Shown piece after piece: positions 16,876 to 26,700 of a stretch of DNA of 64,000 bases. Made by a program: the position numbers and the translations under genes. The DNA comes from Bacillota bacterium. Lineage in GTDB: Bacteria; Bacillota; Clostridia; Acetivibrionales; DSM-1351. The stretch lies in contig JAEZRV010000018.1 of assembly GCA_023444055.1 (NCBI GenBank), positions 1 to 64,000 of the forward strand, written 5' to 3'. Each line of letters starts with the position of its first letter. The stretch's first letter is position 1. The notes below the pieces were generated by a model that had not been told where the DNA came from, did no database searches, and worked only from the letters and a program-made list of their open reading frames with translations.

Positions 16876-17313
16876 ATGAACAAACAAAAAAATATGTCAA
16901 TTAAATCAATAATACCTGGTGGAATTATCGCCCTAATGGTATGGCAGGTAGTAGTTGTAATCTATTGTGGTTTATACCTCTGGACATTTAGAAATACTGT
17001 GGATCTTGCTGGAACTGTGTTTGGAATAAGTGATCCTTATATTTTACAAATGTTTTTTATAATTGTTGCATTTACAAGTACTATTTCATTCGTAGGAATA
17101 AAACAGCGATTTAATTGGGGAAGATGGCTTTATATTATATCTTTAATGACAGTAATTATAGTTAAAATAATTTATACAGTATTTGTAGTCTATTCAGAAA
17201 GTTTTAAATATTTCTTTGATAGATTTACTATAGGTGAATTTAATATATTGTTAATAAATTTGATTATTATTCTTTACTTAATAAGGAGTAAAAAGGTGAA
17301 AGCTTACTTTTAA
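16876..17313 (+). CDS. Integral membrane protein of unknown function (145 aa)
   Basis: Four predicted membrane segments (about residues 13-35, 54-70, 80-102 and 122-138) with short loops; basic start MNKQKNMSIKS. AAGGGG at 16858-16863 is a distant ribosome-binding site. The family is not recognised. Its last third has been copied to 13418-13574, which shows recombination within this region. Confidence 0.7.
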   Translation: MNKQKNMSIKSIIPGGIIALMVWQVVVVIYCGLYLWTFRNTVDLAGTVFGISDPYILQMFFIIVAFTSTISFVGIKQRFNWGRWLYIISLMTVIIVKIIYTVFVVYSESFKYFFDRFTIGEFNILLINLIIILYLIRSKKVKAYF

Positions 17314-17564
17314 ATATACTTCCTAGCATTATGAAAGTATTATTTATATGATGTTGCCTAACATGTTATTTTATATAATACTTAGTAACGTATTATTGCT
17401 CAGTTATTACTGATTAAGAATTTAAAATAAATCTATAATTTAACAAATCAATTAATTTCGGAATATTTTATTTAAGTTAAATTAATTGCTGTATAGTTGA
17501 CAAGAGCAACATAATTCTCAGAATTCATATAAAAGACATTTCCAATAAGGATTTGTCTTTTATT

Positions 17565-17645
17565 ATTGGCATAACCATACAAAATAAGTAAATAAATTGT
17601 ATATTTTGAAGGGTATTGGGGGATGGGTGTAGAATTAGAGGTGAG
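17565..17645 (+). promoter_or_regulatory. Leader repeat copy 2, promoter of the AbiH gene
   Basis: TTGAAG (17606-17611), an 18-base spacer and TAGAAT (17630-17635) in the same setting as copy 1: ATTGGCATAAC, then AAATAAGTAAATAAATT. The AbiH start codon lies 41 bases after the -10 element. The rest of the 17314-17676 gap is AT-rich and holds no gene. Confidence 0.65.
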
Positions 17646-17676
17646 GAAGAGAATGTGTAAGTAAAGGTGATTTATT

Positions 17677-18861
17677 ATGAATATACTGATTATTGGAAAT
17701 GGATTTGATATTGCTCATGGCTTACCAACAACATATAAAGACTTCTTGAAATTTATTAAATATATTAAATATATTTATTGTTTTAGGTATAGTATTGATC
17801 AAGCAACGAAAGTTTTTGAAACCCTAATGGAAGATGATAAACCCCATAAGGGAGTAGCACAATATATTTATACAGTAATAAGATATGATAAGGCTGAAAA
17901 TTTAGGGTATATATTATTTGGAAAGCATCCTAATGAAATAATTGATAAACTAATTAAACTATCAGAAAATAACATTTGGATTAACTGGTTTAATAAATCT
18001 GAAACGCTACTTAAAGATGGATGGATAGATTTTGAATTAGAAATATCAAGGGTAGTACAAAATTTTGAAAGTATTTTTAAAGAAGTAACCAACAGAAAAT
18101 TAGATAGTAAGACTTTATCTGAAGAAAATATAAAAATAATTAAACTTTTTACGAATTATAAAGTAGGTATCAATAAATTAACAGCAGATGATTTTAAAGA
18201 TTATAAAAATAAAATGATAAGAGATTTAAATAATTTAATCAGATGCTTAGAATTATATCTTGAAGATTGTGTAAGAAATATAGATAAGTCTCTTTTATCC
18301 CAAGATATTTATGATTTAAATATAGACAAGGTTCTTAGTTTCAATTATACAGATACATATGATAGACTTTATTCATGCAAAAATAGAAATATTGAGTATG
18401 ATTATATACATGGAAAGTCTAAACTAGAAGATAGTCCTGCAAACAATATGGTTTTAGGAATTGATGAATACTTGAAAGGTGATGAGCGTAATACAAATGT
18501 TGATTACATTGAGTTTAAGAAATACTATCAAAGAATACATAAGGCAACAGGATGTGCTTATAAGAAATGGTTAGAGGAAATTGATAAAAGTGAAAGCGAA
18601 GAACACAATGTTTATATATTTGGTCATTCGCTAGCTGAAACTGACAAAGATATATTAAAAGAAATACTTACTAAAAAAAATGTTAAAACTACTATCTATT
18701 ATCACAATAGTGAAAGTTATGGTGAGCAAATTGCTAACTTAGTTAAAGTGTTGAAACAAGACGAATTAATTTCAATGTTTTATGGTACCAATCCCAAATT
18801 AAGATTTGAATTACAAAAACCAATGGTAGATAAGAATAACTTTCGAATGGCAAATACTTAA
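17677..18861 (+). CDS. AbiH-family abortive infection protein (3' end disrupted)
   Basis: AbiH proteins protect against phage by an abortive mechanism that is not worked out. The hallmark N-terminus is present: I-I-G-N-G-F-D-I-A-H-G-L-P-T-T-Y-K-D-F, a nucleotide-binding-like loop shared with SIR2-type folds. Later come F-N-Y-T-D-T-Y, Y-I-H-G-K and I-F-G-H-S-L-A-E-T-D-K-D, all typical of the family. The 394-codon frame ends at 18861. A +1 shift at about 18846 would extend it into a long open frame that reads on as coding sequence, so the annotated end is probably a mutation. The conserved AbiH core is complete, so the product may still work. Expression is likely from leader repeat copy 2. Confidence 0.88.
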   Translation: MNILIIGNGFDIAHGLPTTYKDFLKFIKYIKYIYCFRYSIDQATKVFETLMEDDKPHKGVAQYIYTVIRYDKAENLGYILFGKHPNEIIDKLIKLSENNIWINWFNKSETLLKDGWIDFELEISRVVQNFESIFKEVTNRKLDSKTLSEENIKIIKLFTNYKVGINKLTADDFKDYKNKMIRDLNNLIRCLELYLEDCVRNIDKSLLSQDIYDLNIDKVLSFNYTDTYDRLYSCKNRNIEYDYIHGKSKLEDSPANNMVLGIDEYLKGDERNTNVDYIEFKKYYQRIHKATGCAYKKWLEEIDKSESEEHNVYIFGHSLAETDKDILKEILTKKNVKTTIYYHNSESYGEQIANLVKVLKQDELISMFYGTNPKLRFELQKPMVDKNNFRMANT

Positions 18862-19174
18862 TGATAGATTAGCACTATGGAGCTTATACAAGTTTAGTGA
18901 TGACGAAATACAAGTATTAATCAATCGAATCACCGAAAAGATTCAAAATAAAGATTTAAACTATTTTCAAGACCAAAGAAATGTAATATCATTATACCCT
19001 GATAGATGGAGAACGTTTATTAAGAAAAAACTATCTACATCGAAAGGTATAGAAAAGATTCGTTTAAGTCATATTCAAGATGTAATTGATGAACTTGATT
19101 ATTATGAAAACAAGCATTAACACATTGAAGAAAAGGAAGATGAAATTGATGCAATATTCGCACGCATTAATTAA
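18847..19174 (+). pseudogene. Detached C-terminal part of the AbiH gene (frameshift plus stop)
   Basis: Starting inside the end of the AbiH frame, the next frame reads W-Q-I-L-N-D-R-L-A-L-W-S-L-Y-K-F-S and stays open for about 90 codons to a TAA at 19118. It then continues in the same frame (H-I-E-E-K-E-D-E-I-D-A-I-F-A-R-I-N) to a second stop at 19172. There is no start codon or ribosome-binding site. One inserted base and one nonsense change would separate it from the AbiH gene. Confidence 0.65.
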
Positions 19175-19320
19175 TATTTTTCTAGAAGGCGGTATATGAA
19201 GATTCTGCTAACAGGTGACATTATATAGGTCACTAAAAAATTATGAGTTAGCAATACAGTGTGGGTTTGAAAATATGTGACTGTAGGTGCGAATATCCAA
19301 ACGAAAGCGTAGGTGCTATC

Positions 19321-19932
19321 ATGAGTAATGGTTTAGATACTATGACAAATTGTACAAGCAAGGCAATTAGCATAAGGAGCGCAGGATATGATTTTGTATG
19401 TCGTTATTACAACACAAATAATAAATCAAAGAATTTGACACTTACAGAAGCGCAAGCATTATCAAATGCAGGTCTTTATATTGTTTCTATATGGGAAAAT
19501 GGGTATCCTACTTCAGCTTCTTATTTTTCTAAAAGTAAAGGATTGTCCGATGGTGCAACTGCTTATGCTTATGCTAAAAATACTATTGGTCAGCCAAGTT
19601 CATCTGTTATATATTTTGCAGTTGATTATGATGCATCAACATCGGATATTTCTGGTGTAATAACCGATTATTTTATTGGTGTATGTGAAGCTTTTAAATC
19701 CGCAGGAGGTATTTACGGTATTGGAGCCTATGGTTCAGGTGCTGTTTGCGAGTATATATATAAAAATGTAGGACAAGTAAGTTATACATGGCTTGCTCAA
19801 TCAACTGGATGGGCTGGCTATAGAAAATATAAGGACTGGAATATAAAGCAAGGCGGAAGTTGCACAGTTGTTGGATTAAGCTGTGATTCAGATACTAGCA
19901 ATGATAATGCTGGAGGATTTAAGATAGTCTAA
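19321..19932 (+). CDS. DUF1906 (Rv2525c-like) glycoside-hydrolase-like protein
   Basis: A TIM-barrel domain related to lysozyme-like glycoside hydrolases, often found in cell-wall lytic or phage lysin proteins. From ATG 19321 (AGGTG seven bases ahead; a GTG at 19261 gives a longer form) the 203 residues begin G-L-D-T-M and contain F-V-C-R-Y-Y, I-Y-F-A-V-D-Y-D (the acidic strand end of the barrel) and I-G-A-Y-G-S-G. They end with W-N-I-K-Q, as in the family. There is no signal peptide, so export would have to be by lysis or a non-classical route. It is followed after three bases by the CPBP gene. The substrate is unproven. Confidence 0.82.
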   Translation: MSNGLDTMTNCTSKAISIRSAGYDFVCRYYNTNNKSKNLTLTEAQALSNAGLYIVSIWENGYPTSASYFSKSKGLSDGATAYAYAKNTIGQPSSSVIYFAVDYDASTSDISGVITDYFIGVCEAFKSAGGIYGIGAYGSGAVCEYIYKNVGQVSYTWLAQSTGWAGYRKYKDWNIKQGGSCTVVGLSCDSDTSNDNAGGFKIV

Positions 19933-19935
19933 ATA

Positions 19936-20913
19936 ATGTTGAGAGATGCTTCTAACAAAAAAACGGTTAGGGTATCTCTCTTTATTTTTAACTTGTTTTT
20001 ATATTATTCAAATCCAAAAACATGGGCAAAATTGGTATATGTTGAACAGATAAATACCAATTTAATAAAGGTTATTCCAATAATAATGTCGTTACTGATA
20101 TATTATATTCTATATAAATGGATTTTAAAAGTGAAGATAACAACTATGTACGGGTTTTCAAAGGCAAGAACAAAAAATATTTTTATTGGTATACTTATCG
20201 GAGTTACTTTACCTCTGCTTGGCTCATTAATATTAAGTAATCAAGTATGGTATGAATTTATATATAGAAAAGGATTTTTAAATCTGGTCAATATTTTTAA
20301 TAATCGGGATGTATTAATAATAATTCGGAATACACTTTTGGCAAATGTGATCTCAATATTAATGGCAGTAATAGTTCCTTTTTTTGAGGAAATTCTATTT
20401 AGAGGGCTTGTTTTTAATAAACTTAGAGCTACAATGTCGCTGTGGGCAGCTATTATTTTGCAAGCATTGTTATTTGGAATATGTCAAGCTAATGTACTTA
20501 GTGGAGTATATGCCTTTATAATAGGGATACTACTTGGAATTATATATGTGATAACAAAATCTATATGGGTGCCAGTAATAATTCGTGTGATTTTTAACAT
20601 TTCCATTATGGCAATGAAGGAATTTGCCTTGATGAGTTCGCTACTTGAACCTTCAACATATAATCCCACAGAAGTAATTGATACATTTGTTTACAACAGT
20701 CATGGTGGTAATACCCCAAATATAAGCGGAATGCCTATAATGGCAAACATTATATTAGGAACACTAATAATATTATTATTAGTGGCACAGATAATTTGGC
20801 TTTGGAGGTCGAACCATTATTTTACAAGGTTGACCAGTAAATCGTTTTTAGATTCCCAAGCTATTGAAAATAGTAGGATAAACCATAATTTATCAAAGGA
20901 GAAAGATCTATGA
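19936..20913 (+). CDS. CPBP-family membrane protein with altered catalytic motifs
   Basis: CPBP (Abi) proteins are intramembrane glutamic-type proteases related to Rce1, or bacteriocin-immunity proteins. About eight membrane segments are visible in 325 residues. Motif 1 is intact: E-E-I-L-F-R-G near residues 151-157. The histidine of the F-x3-H motif is Gln here (L-F-G-I-C-Q), and the last motif, normally H-x3-N, reads R-V-I-F-N. Two of the expected metal or catalytic residues are therefore changed, and the protein may be a non-proteolytic relative. The start lies three bases after the upstream stop with no clear ribosome-binding site, implying translational coupling. The stop overlaps the next start by four bases. 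Confidence 0.82.
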   Translation: MLRDASNKKTVRVSLFIFNLFLYYSNPKTWAKLVYVEQINTNLIKVIPIIMSLLIYYILYKWILKVKITTMYGFSKARTKNIFIGILIGVTLPLLGSLILSNQVWYEFIYRKGFLNLVNIFNNRDVLIIIRNTLLANVISILMAVIVPFFEEILFRGLVFNKLRATMSLWAAIILQALLFGICQANVLSGVYAFIIGILLGIIYVITKSIWVPVIIRVIFNISIMAMKEFALMSSLLEPSTYNPTEVIDTFVYNSHGGNTPNISGMPIMANIILGTLIILLLVAQIIWLWRSNHYFTRLTSKSFLDSQAIENSRINHNLSKEKDL

Positions 20914-21242
20914 ATGAGTTCAAATATTGCAAAATCGAAATATTTATTCCTGAAACCCACTTGTCCATTTTGCAAGATGCTTTAAGAAGCATAGATGCAG
21001 GGCACATTGGAAACTATGATAGTTGCTTATCGTACAGCAAAGTTATGAGTTTCTGGAGACCTCTTTCGGGAAGTAACCCATATATTGGTGAAGGAAATAT
21101 CCTCAGTTCTGAACCTGAGTTGAAAGCTGAAGTTACTTGCTCGCGTGAAAATGTTGACATCACAATTGATGCCATAAAGAAAATTCATCCATATGAGGTT
21201 CCGGTTATTAATGTGATTCCGTTATACAGGACGAGCTTCTAA
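20910..21242 (+). CDS. YqfO/NIF3 C-terminal-type PII-like protein (COG3323)
   Basis: A small ferredoxin-fold protein resembling the PII-like domain inserted in NIF3/YqfO proteins, which also exists as a stand-alone protein. Features are the opening strand K-I-E-I-F-I-P-E-T-H, the G-H-I-G-N-Y-D segment with the following W-R-P, G-E-G-N, and the closing K-I-H-P-Y-E-V-P-V-I-N-V-I-P-L. Ligand and role are not established. AAAGGAG precedes the ATG, which overlaps the CPBP stop (ATGA), so the two genes form one transcript. Confidence 0.8.
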   Translation: MNEFKYCKIEIFIPETHLSILQDALRSIDAGHIGNYDSCLSYSKVMSFWRPLSGSNPYIGEGNILSSEPELKAEVTCSRENVDITIDAIKKIHPYEVPVINVIPLYRTSF

Positions 21243-21352
21243 TGTAGAGATTGGAAGTACCCAGAATGAATATTTATTAGTGATTTGTAGTCGGTCGTAA
21301 AATTGGAATACTGGTTAGTGAAAATCAGTAGTAATTATAACAAATATGTAAC

Positions 21353-21381
21353 TTGACTAATAATGTCCCATATAATAGTAT
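21353..21381 (+). promoter_or_regulatory. Probable promoter of the next gene
   Basis: TTGACT (21353-21358), a 17-base spacer and TAGTAT (21376-21381), about 110 bases before the start at 21492. Confidence 0.45.
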
Positions 21382-21491
21382 TTATAACAAGAAGTTACTT
21401 AATAAACAAATTTATTTATGGTAGCCCATAAGGCAATTTTATTTTTAAGTATATATAGTTATAAAATAAATTCTAAAATGGGGGAGAATTA

Positions 21492-22586
21492 ATGTTTAAG
21501 AATTTTAAAGCATTTTTGTCAGGGGTCGTTATTACTTTGGGAACTATTATATTAGGTAATACTGTCTTTGCAGTAGCTACTGGTACAAATATATCTGTAT
21601 TTTATAATAATATAAAAATTTTAATTGATGGAAATGAAATAAAAACTAAGGATGTAAACGGAAAAATAGTAGAGCCATTTATTTTCAATGGTACTACATA
21701 TGTACCAATACGTGTAGTGTCTGAAGAACTCAATAAAATTGTTCGATGGGATGGAGATAATAAACAAGTTTTAATTTATAATGATATTTCACACTTTTGG
21801 GATGAATTTGTTTCTGTGCAAAATAGCAACACAGGTAATTCTATATATTGGCGTTATATAGATAATAAAACAATGGACGAAGTAGACACTATTATTAAAA
21901 AGTATGGTGTAAATGTATTATTTGAAGGACTAAAGTCAAAAAATATTTATAGCCAATATTATTGTATTAATAGACTCGTCGAATATTATAACGATGATGA
22001 AATCAATAATCGTGCTATTAGCGAAATAACACCTTTTTTACATAGTACAAATGAAACAATAAAAAGTGGGGCAGAATTTGCAATCAGTGTATTGAGTAAC
22101 AAAGATGATAACAAATATATAACTAGCCTTGCTAATGGCACAAAAATTTTTGCATTATTTAATGACTACTCCGACTATGGTAGTTTTAATGAAATATGGA
22201 TGATTAAAAATAACAAGATTTCAAAGCTTTATTCTTTTTCAAAGCCAAGCATGTATGTCAACTCAATTTTGATTTCTCCAAATGAAGATAAAATAGCAGT
22301 ACAAACACAAAGCAATAAGAGCCAATATATTAATATTATTGACTTAAATAGTAAAACATCAAGTCCAGAAGTTATGAATATTTTGATATCTAAAGTTGCA
22401 AAGGACAATAATTACACCCTATCTCATAGAGCAGACAAAGAGACTTATAGCGGCAATGGCGATTTGAAATGGATTGATAATAATACAGTAGAGTTTAATG
22501 CAAGTCTTTCTTATAACAATACTGAAATAATAAAGAATGTATTGGCAAAATATAATGTTTTTAATAATGCTTTGGAATATAAGTAG
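21492..22586 (+). CDS. Secreted protein with a copper-amine-oxidase N-terminal-like domain
   Basis: A 364-residue exported protein. The signal peptide (residues 1-30) has a hydrophobic stretch ending N-T-V-F-A. A single copper-amine-oxidase N1 domain follows (about 35-95), recognised by I-L-I-D-G-N-E, T-Y-V-P-I-R-V-V-S-E-E-L and V-R-W-D-G. In clostridia this domain is common on surface proteins and has no oxidase activity. The remaining 260 residues match nothing I know; residues 130-195 look like short helical repeats and the last part like beta strands. The start has GGGGAG at normal spacing. A long hairpin terminator follows. Confidence 0.8.
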   Translation: MFKNFKAFLSGVVITLGTIILGNTVFAVATGTNISVFYNNIKILIDGNEIKTKDVNGKIVEPFIFNGTTYVPIRVVSEELNKIVRWDGDNKQVLIYNDISHFWDEFVSVQNSNTGNSIYWRYIDNKTMDEVDTIIKKYGVNVLFEGLKSKNIYSQYYCINRLVEYYNDDEINNRAISEITPFLHSTNETIKSGAEFAISVLSNKDDNKYITSLANGTKIFALFNDYSDYGSFNEIWMIKNNKISKLYSFSKPSMYVNSILISPNEDKIAVQTQSNKSQYINIIDLNSKTSSPEVMNILISKVAKDNNYTLSHRADKETYSGNGDLKWIDNNTVEFNASLSYNNTEIIKNVLAKYNVFNNALEYK

Positions 22587-22636
22587 ACAGAAATTTTTAT
22601 AGTTCGTTAAGACTGCTCTGTTCTATATTTTGTATT

Positions 22637-22677
22637 AAAGCTGGAATGCCTTTAAATTAAAGGCGTTTCAGCTTTAT
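22637..22677 (+). terminator. Rho-independent terminator
   Basis: Long hairpin AAAGCTGGAATGCCTTTAA / TTAAAGGCGTTTCAGCTTT, 50 bases after the stop of the preceding gene. Confidence 0.75.
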
Positions 22678-22794
22678 AAGTTCTGATGGGTCACCGAAAC
22701 CGAAGGACAATTAAAGTTAACGGAATGGAGTTTTCTTTGCTCAACTTATAGATTGACTATAACCGCAAATAATGATGAATGGAGTGAAGAGAAT

Positions 22795-23424
22795 ATGGAG
22801 TATATAGACATGGATAACTGGAAAAGAAAAGAGCACTTTGATTTTTTTTACGGGGCAGATTATGCTCAATATAATATTTGTGCTAATATCGATATAACCA
22901 ATTTTCTAAATTTTGTGAGGGAGAAGCAGATTTCATTTTACTATGCAATGATTCATGCATCCACTTATGTTGCAAATGAAATCGTCAACTTCCGTTATAG
23001 AATAAGAGATGATAAAGTCGTTTTGCATGATAAATTGAACCCTTCGTTTACTGATTTAAATGGTAAAGAAGATGATTTGTTCAAATTGGTAACGGTTGAC
23101 ATGAAGGATAACATTTTAGAATTTGTTGACTATACAAAAGAAAAATCTCAAAGCCAGAGGGATTATTTTCCCATGAATGAAGTTGAGGGAAAGGATAATT
23201 TTGTATATATCACTTGTATCCCATGGGTTTCATTTACACATATATCACACACTTTTTCATTTAATAAAAATGATTCGATACCGAGGCTTTCATGGGGGAA
23301 ATACTTTTCGGTAAATAATAATGTTTTATTGCCTTTTTCTGTACAGGTTAATCATGCATTGGTTGATGGGGTACATGTTGGAGAGTACTTCCATAAATTA
23401 CAGGAACATATTGATAATATGTAA
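22795..23424 (+). CDS. Chloramphenicol acetyltransferase-like protein (CatA type)
   Basis: Transfers acetyl from acetyl-CoA to a hydroxyl of chloramphenicol or a similar compound; family members form trimers. From ATG 22795 (GAAGAG just ahead) it has 209 residues, close to the family norm. Visible are the N-terminal W-K-R-K-E-H-F-D-F-F, the F-Y-Y-A-M-I-H-A segment, the F-T-H-I-S strand and the catalytic V-N-H-A-L-V-D-G-V-H near the C-terminus (H-x3-D-G). The motif is H-A-L-V-D rather than the classical H-H-A-V-C-D, so resistance activity is likely but not certain. It is a single-gene unit with its own terminator. Confidence 0.87.
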   Translation: MEYIDMDNWKRKEHFDFFYGADYAQYNICANIDITNFLNFVREKQISFYYAMIHASTYVANEIVNFRYRIRDDKVVLHDKLNPSFTDLNGKEDDLFKLVTVDMKDNILEFVDYTKEKSQSQRDYFPMNEVEGKDNFVYITCIPWVSFTHISHTFSFNKNDSIPRLSWGKYFSVNNNVLLPFSVQVNHALVDGVHVGEYFHKLQEHIDNM

Positions 23425-23498
23425 TCAAAGCATTGTTATACTACATATATATCCTAGCTAGGGCTAAATACAAACAAAATAATATCTTAAAATATCTG

Positions 23499-23540
23499 TG
23501 GATTATATTTATTTTGATATAATCCAACGGGTATTTTTTT
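23499..23540 (+). terminator. Rho-independent terminator of the CAT-like gene
   Basis: Perfect 10-bp stem TGGATTATAT (23499-23508) / ATATAATCCA (23517-23526), then ACGGGTA and a run of eight T. Confidence 0.8.
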
Positions 23541-23550
23541 TATTAATAAT

Positions 23551-23620
23551 GAATTTTAAAATAAGTAAAAAAATTCAATTATCTAAAGGAAAAAGGGAGT
23601 TGGGTGTAGAAATAAAAGGT
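23551..23620 (+). promoter_or_regulatory. Leader repeat copy 3, upstream of the helicase-nuclease gene
   Basis: The most diverged copy: AAATAAGTAAAAAAATTCAA, then CTAAAG (23583-23588), 18 bases and TAGAAA (23607-23612), aligned without gaps to the promoter of copies 1 and 2 and sharing GGGTGTAGAA. Between it and the start at 23777 lies a short open stretch (about 23649-23723, H-N-P-Y-I-D-E-L-E-R-D) that looks like a gene remnant. Confidence 0.5.
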
Positions 23621-23776
23621 TTAGATGTAAGAATGCTAAAAAGTCTTATGCCACAACCCGTATATTGATGAGCTTGAACGGGATAATATATTATTAAAAT
23701 CCAAAACAATATTTGTTTTATAGATAAGAACTATTGATGTAAGACATACTTAAATTTATCAGGGGATGATCTACTA

Positions 23777-26700
23777 ATGAAAACAATACTCAATAAATAT
23801 AAAGATAGACTAATAAATCTTAGTAGCAGAAATAGAAGTCTCGTACTTAAAAAAATACATAAAAAAAGAGCATTTGATTTAACTGGCTTGAATACATTAA
23901 ATGAAAAATTAGATGAACTTATTGTGTCCTATATATGTAATCGAGATAAGGATAGGCTATTATTATTAGAAGATTCTTATGAAATAAGAATACAAGAAAT
24001 AACCAAACTGGATGGAGAAAATAAATCTTTAAAGGAAAATCTTTTTAATCAACTAAATATAGATGACAAGCAGCTATTTGAGCGAAAAAAGCTGGATATT
24101 GAAAATAAAATTCAAGAAAAGTATGAGTTGGAGCTAAAAAAGATAGATAAGAAATTTGATAAGATAGTTGATTTTTCTAATAGTCTTACTTATCTACAGA
24201 GAGAGATAAGTGCTACCGAAAAGGAAACCGGTCTATACGAGCTGTTTATTGGATATCCTTTTTCAGAAGGGAGATTTCAAGATAACTCTTTTGTTAAAGC
24301 TCCATTGTTACTATTCCCTGTAAGAATTATTAAAGAACATAATAAATGGTATCTTGAAAATATATTAGATCAGGATATACTTATTAACAAAGTTTTTGTG
24401 ATGGGTTATGCAAAGTATAATGAAGTAAAAATTAATAATTTTAACACTGATTTTTCATCGCTTGAGCAGTTTGGGGACAATTTTACAGAAAGTATTTTGA
24501 GCTACTTTGAAGATAACAAAATAAAAATACAAGATACAGGTATAAGACATATAGAAAAATTTATAGACTATACTAACCAAAGTCTACCTAATTATAAAAT
24601 AGGAGAAATAATTTTAAAGAATTATATTGTTTTGGGACAATTTCCAATTGCAAATTCGATTTACAATGATTACCAGACTTTAGAAACTCAAGAACTTGGG
24701 AACACTTTGTTAGATAAGTTGCTAATAAACGATATCTCAACTGATACTACAAATAATGAAGATAGTGAGGAAGATTGTAAATTACAATTTTCAGAAAAAG
24801 ATATTAACTTGATTACTCCTTTAGATTATAGTCAGGAGAATGCAATAAAAAAGGCTAACGATGCTGAACATTTAGTTATATATGGGCCACCAGGCACTGG
24901 AAAATCTCAAACTATTGCAAATATAATAGCTGATGCTCTATTTAAAGGAAAAAGAGTTTTGATGGTATCCCAAAAAAGAGCCGCTCTTGACGTTATATTC
25001 AATAGGCTTTCTTCAATACAATCAAAAGTACTGCTCCTTCATGATGTTAATAAAGATAAAAAAAGCTTTTATGATAAAGTTTCAGATATGCTTGAGTCAT
25101 TTGACAGATTTGATTATTGTGCTGATGTTAACAAAAAAGCGCAACAAATTGATGATGCAATTGTGAAACTTGAAGGGATTGCGGATACTTTACATAAACC
25201 TAGGGGATTTGGTATAACACTGCAACAAATGTACTCTAAAACAAAGGCTATAAATAGTAAGTCAGACATGCGTTATGAACGTTTTAAAGTATTTAAAAGT
25301 GAAAATTGGTTTAAAGATTATAATTACAAAGAGATAAAAGAAGCCGTTTCAAAAATAAATACAGAGAAAATAATTAAAAATTACATTGAGCTATCAAATA
25401 TGATATCAGACAACTCTTTGTTGACACAATTGAAGAGTGATGTTGATATATTCAAGGCTGATGATTTTTGCAATAGAAAAGATAGCATTATACAAGCATG
25501 CAAAAATGGCATATACAATGTAGAGGAAAAAGAAAAGGGTAAATACTTAATAGAATTGTATAAAGGCAAACACTTTAATGTTGAAAAAAAAGATATAACA
25601 GAACTTGTTGATAAGTTAAATAATAATGAAAATAGTCAATTACTTATACCTTTAAATAATGGAAGATGGTGGAGCTTAAAATATTGGCTTCAGTATAAGC
25701 AAAATAAACTTATAGAATTAGAAAATAAAGCAGAGTTTGAAAGACAGAGAGAAAAAATTCAAAAAGAACTTTTAGATATGAATAGTAATATCTTAAATTC
25801 GGTAAAAGAACTCAAATCACTAAATAATATAGTTGAAGATGAGGTTGCATCAAGCATAATGATTGAAATTTTTAATGGTGCTAGTATTAATGAAAAGCTA
25901 ATGCTTATTGAACAGGCTATTGAAAAATATGATGAATACAAGCGATTAAATATCAGTTTCAGTTATTTTGATAGCTTAGATATAAAGATATTAAAATATT
26001 GCTACCAACATACAAAATCAATAGAAGAATTTGGGAAACTAAATAATAATATTTTAGAGTTTATAATACTTAATTGTATCTATGAAATTGAAAATTTACC
26101 ACATGAAAAGAATTGTATACTGCATATTGCAAGATTTAAGGATTTAACAGAACAAATAAACAAATTAATGAAAGAAAAGAATTCACTAACACCTAATTTA
26201 ATAGTCAGCACTTGGAATAAGAAGATTTCCCAATATTCTGAGACAAATATTTATAAGGAGTTTAAGAGACAAGCAAACAAGAAAAGAATGCTTTGGCCTA
26301 TTCGCAAGTATATTAGTGAGTTTTCGGAAATGGCGCTAAACCTATTTCCATGCTGGTTACTAAGTCCTGAGACAGTTTCAGATATTTTGCCATTAAGCAA
26401 TGGTATGTTTGATGTAGTTATTTTTGATGAAGCATCGCAAATGTTTGTTGAAAATGCAATTCCTACGATATTTAGAGGGAAAAAAGTTATTGTTGCAGGG
26501 GATGATAAGCAGCTAAAACCAAATTCGCTATTTGCATCAAAATATGAAGATGAGATTGATGAAGAAGATATTAAACTTGAAAGTTCGGCAGCTCTTGAAG
26601 AGGAAAGTCTTCTTGACCTTGCAAAGGTCAATTTTGATTCGGTACACTTAAACTATCATTATCGCTCAAGATATGATGAGCTTATTAATTTTTCTAATTA

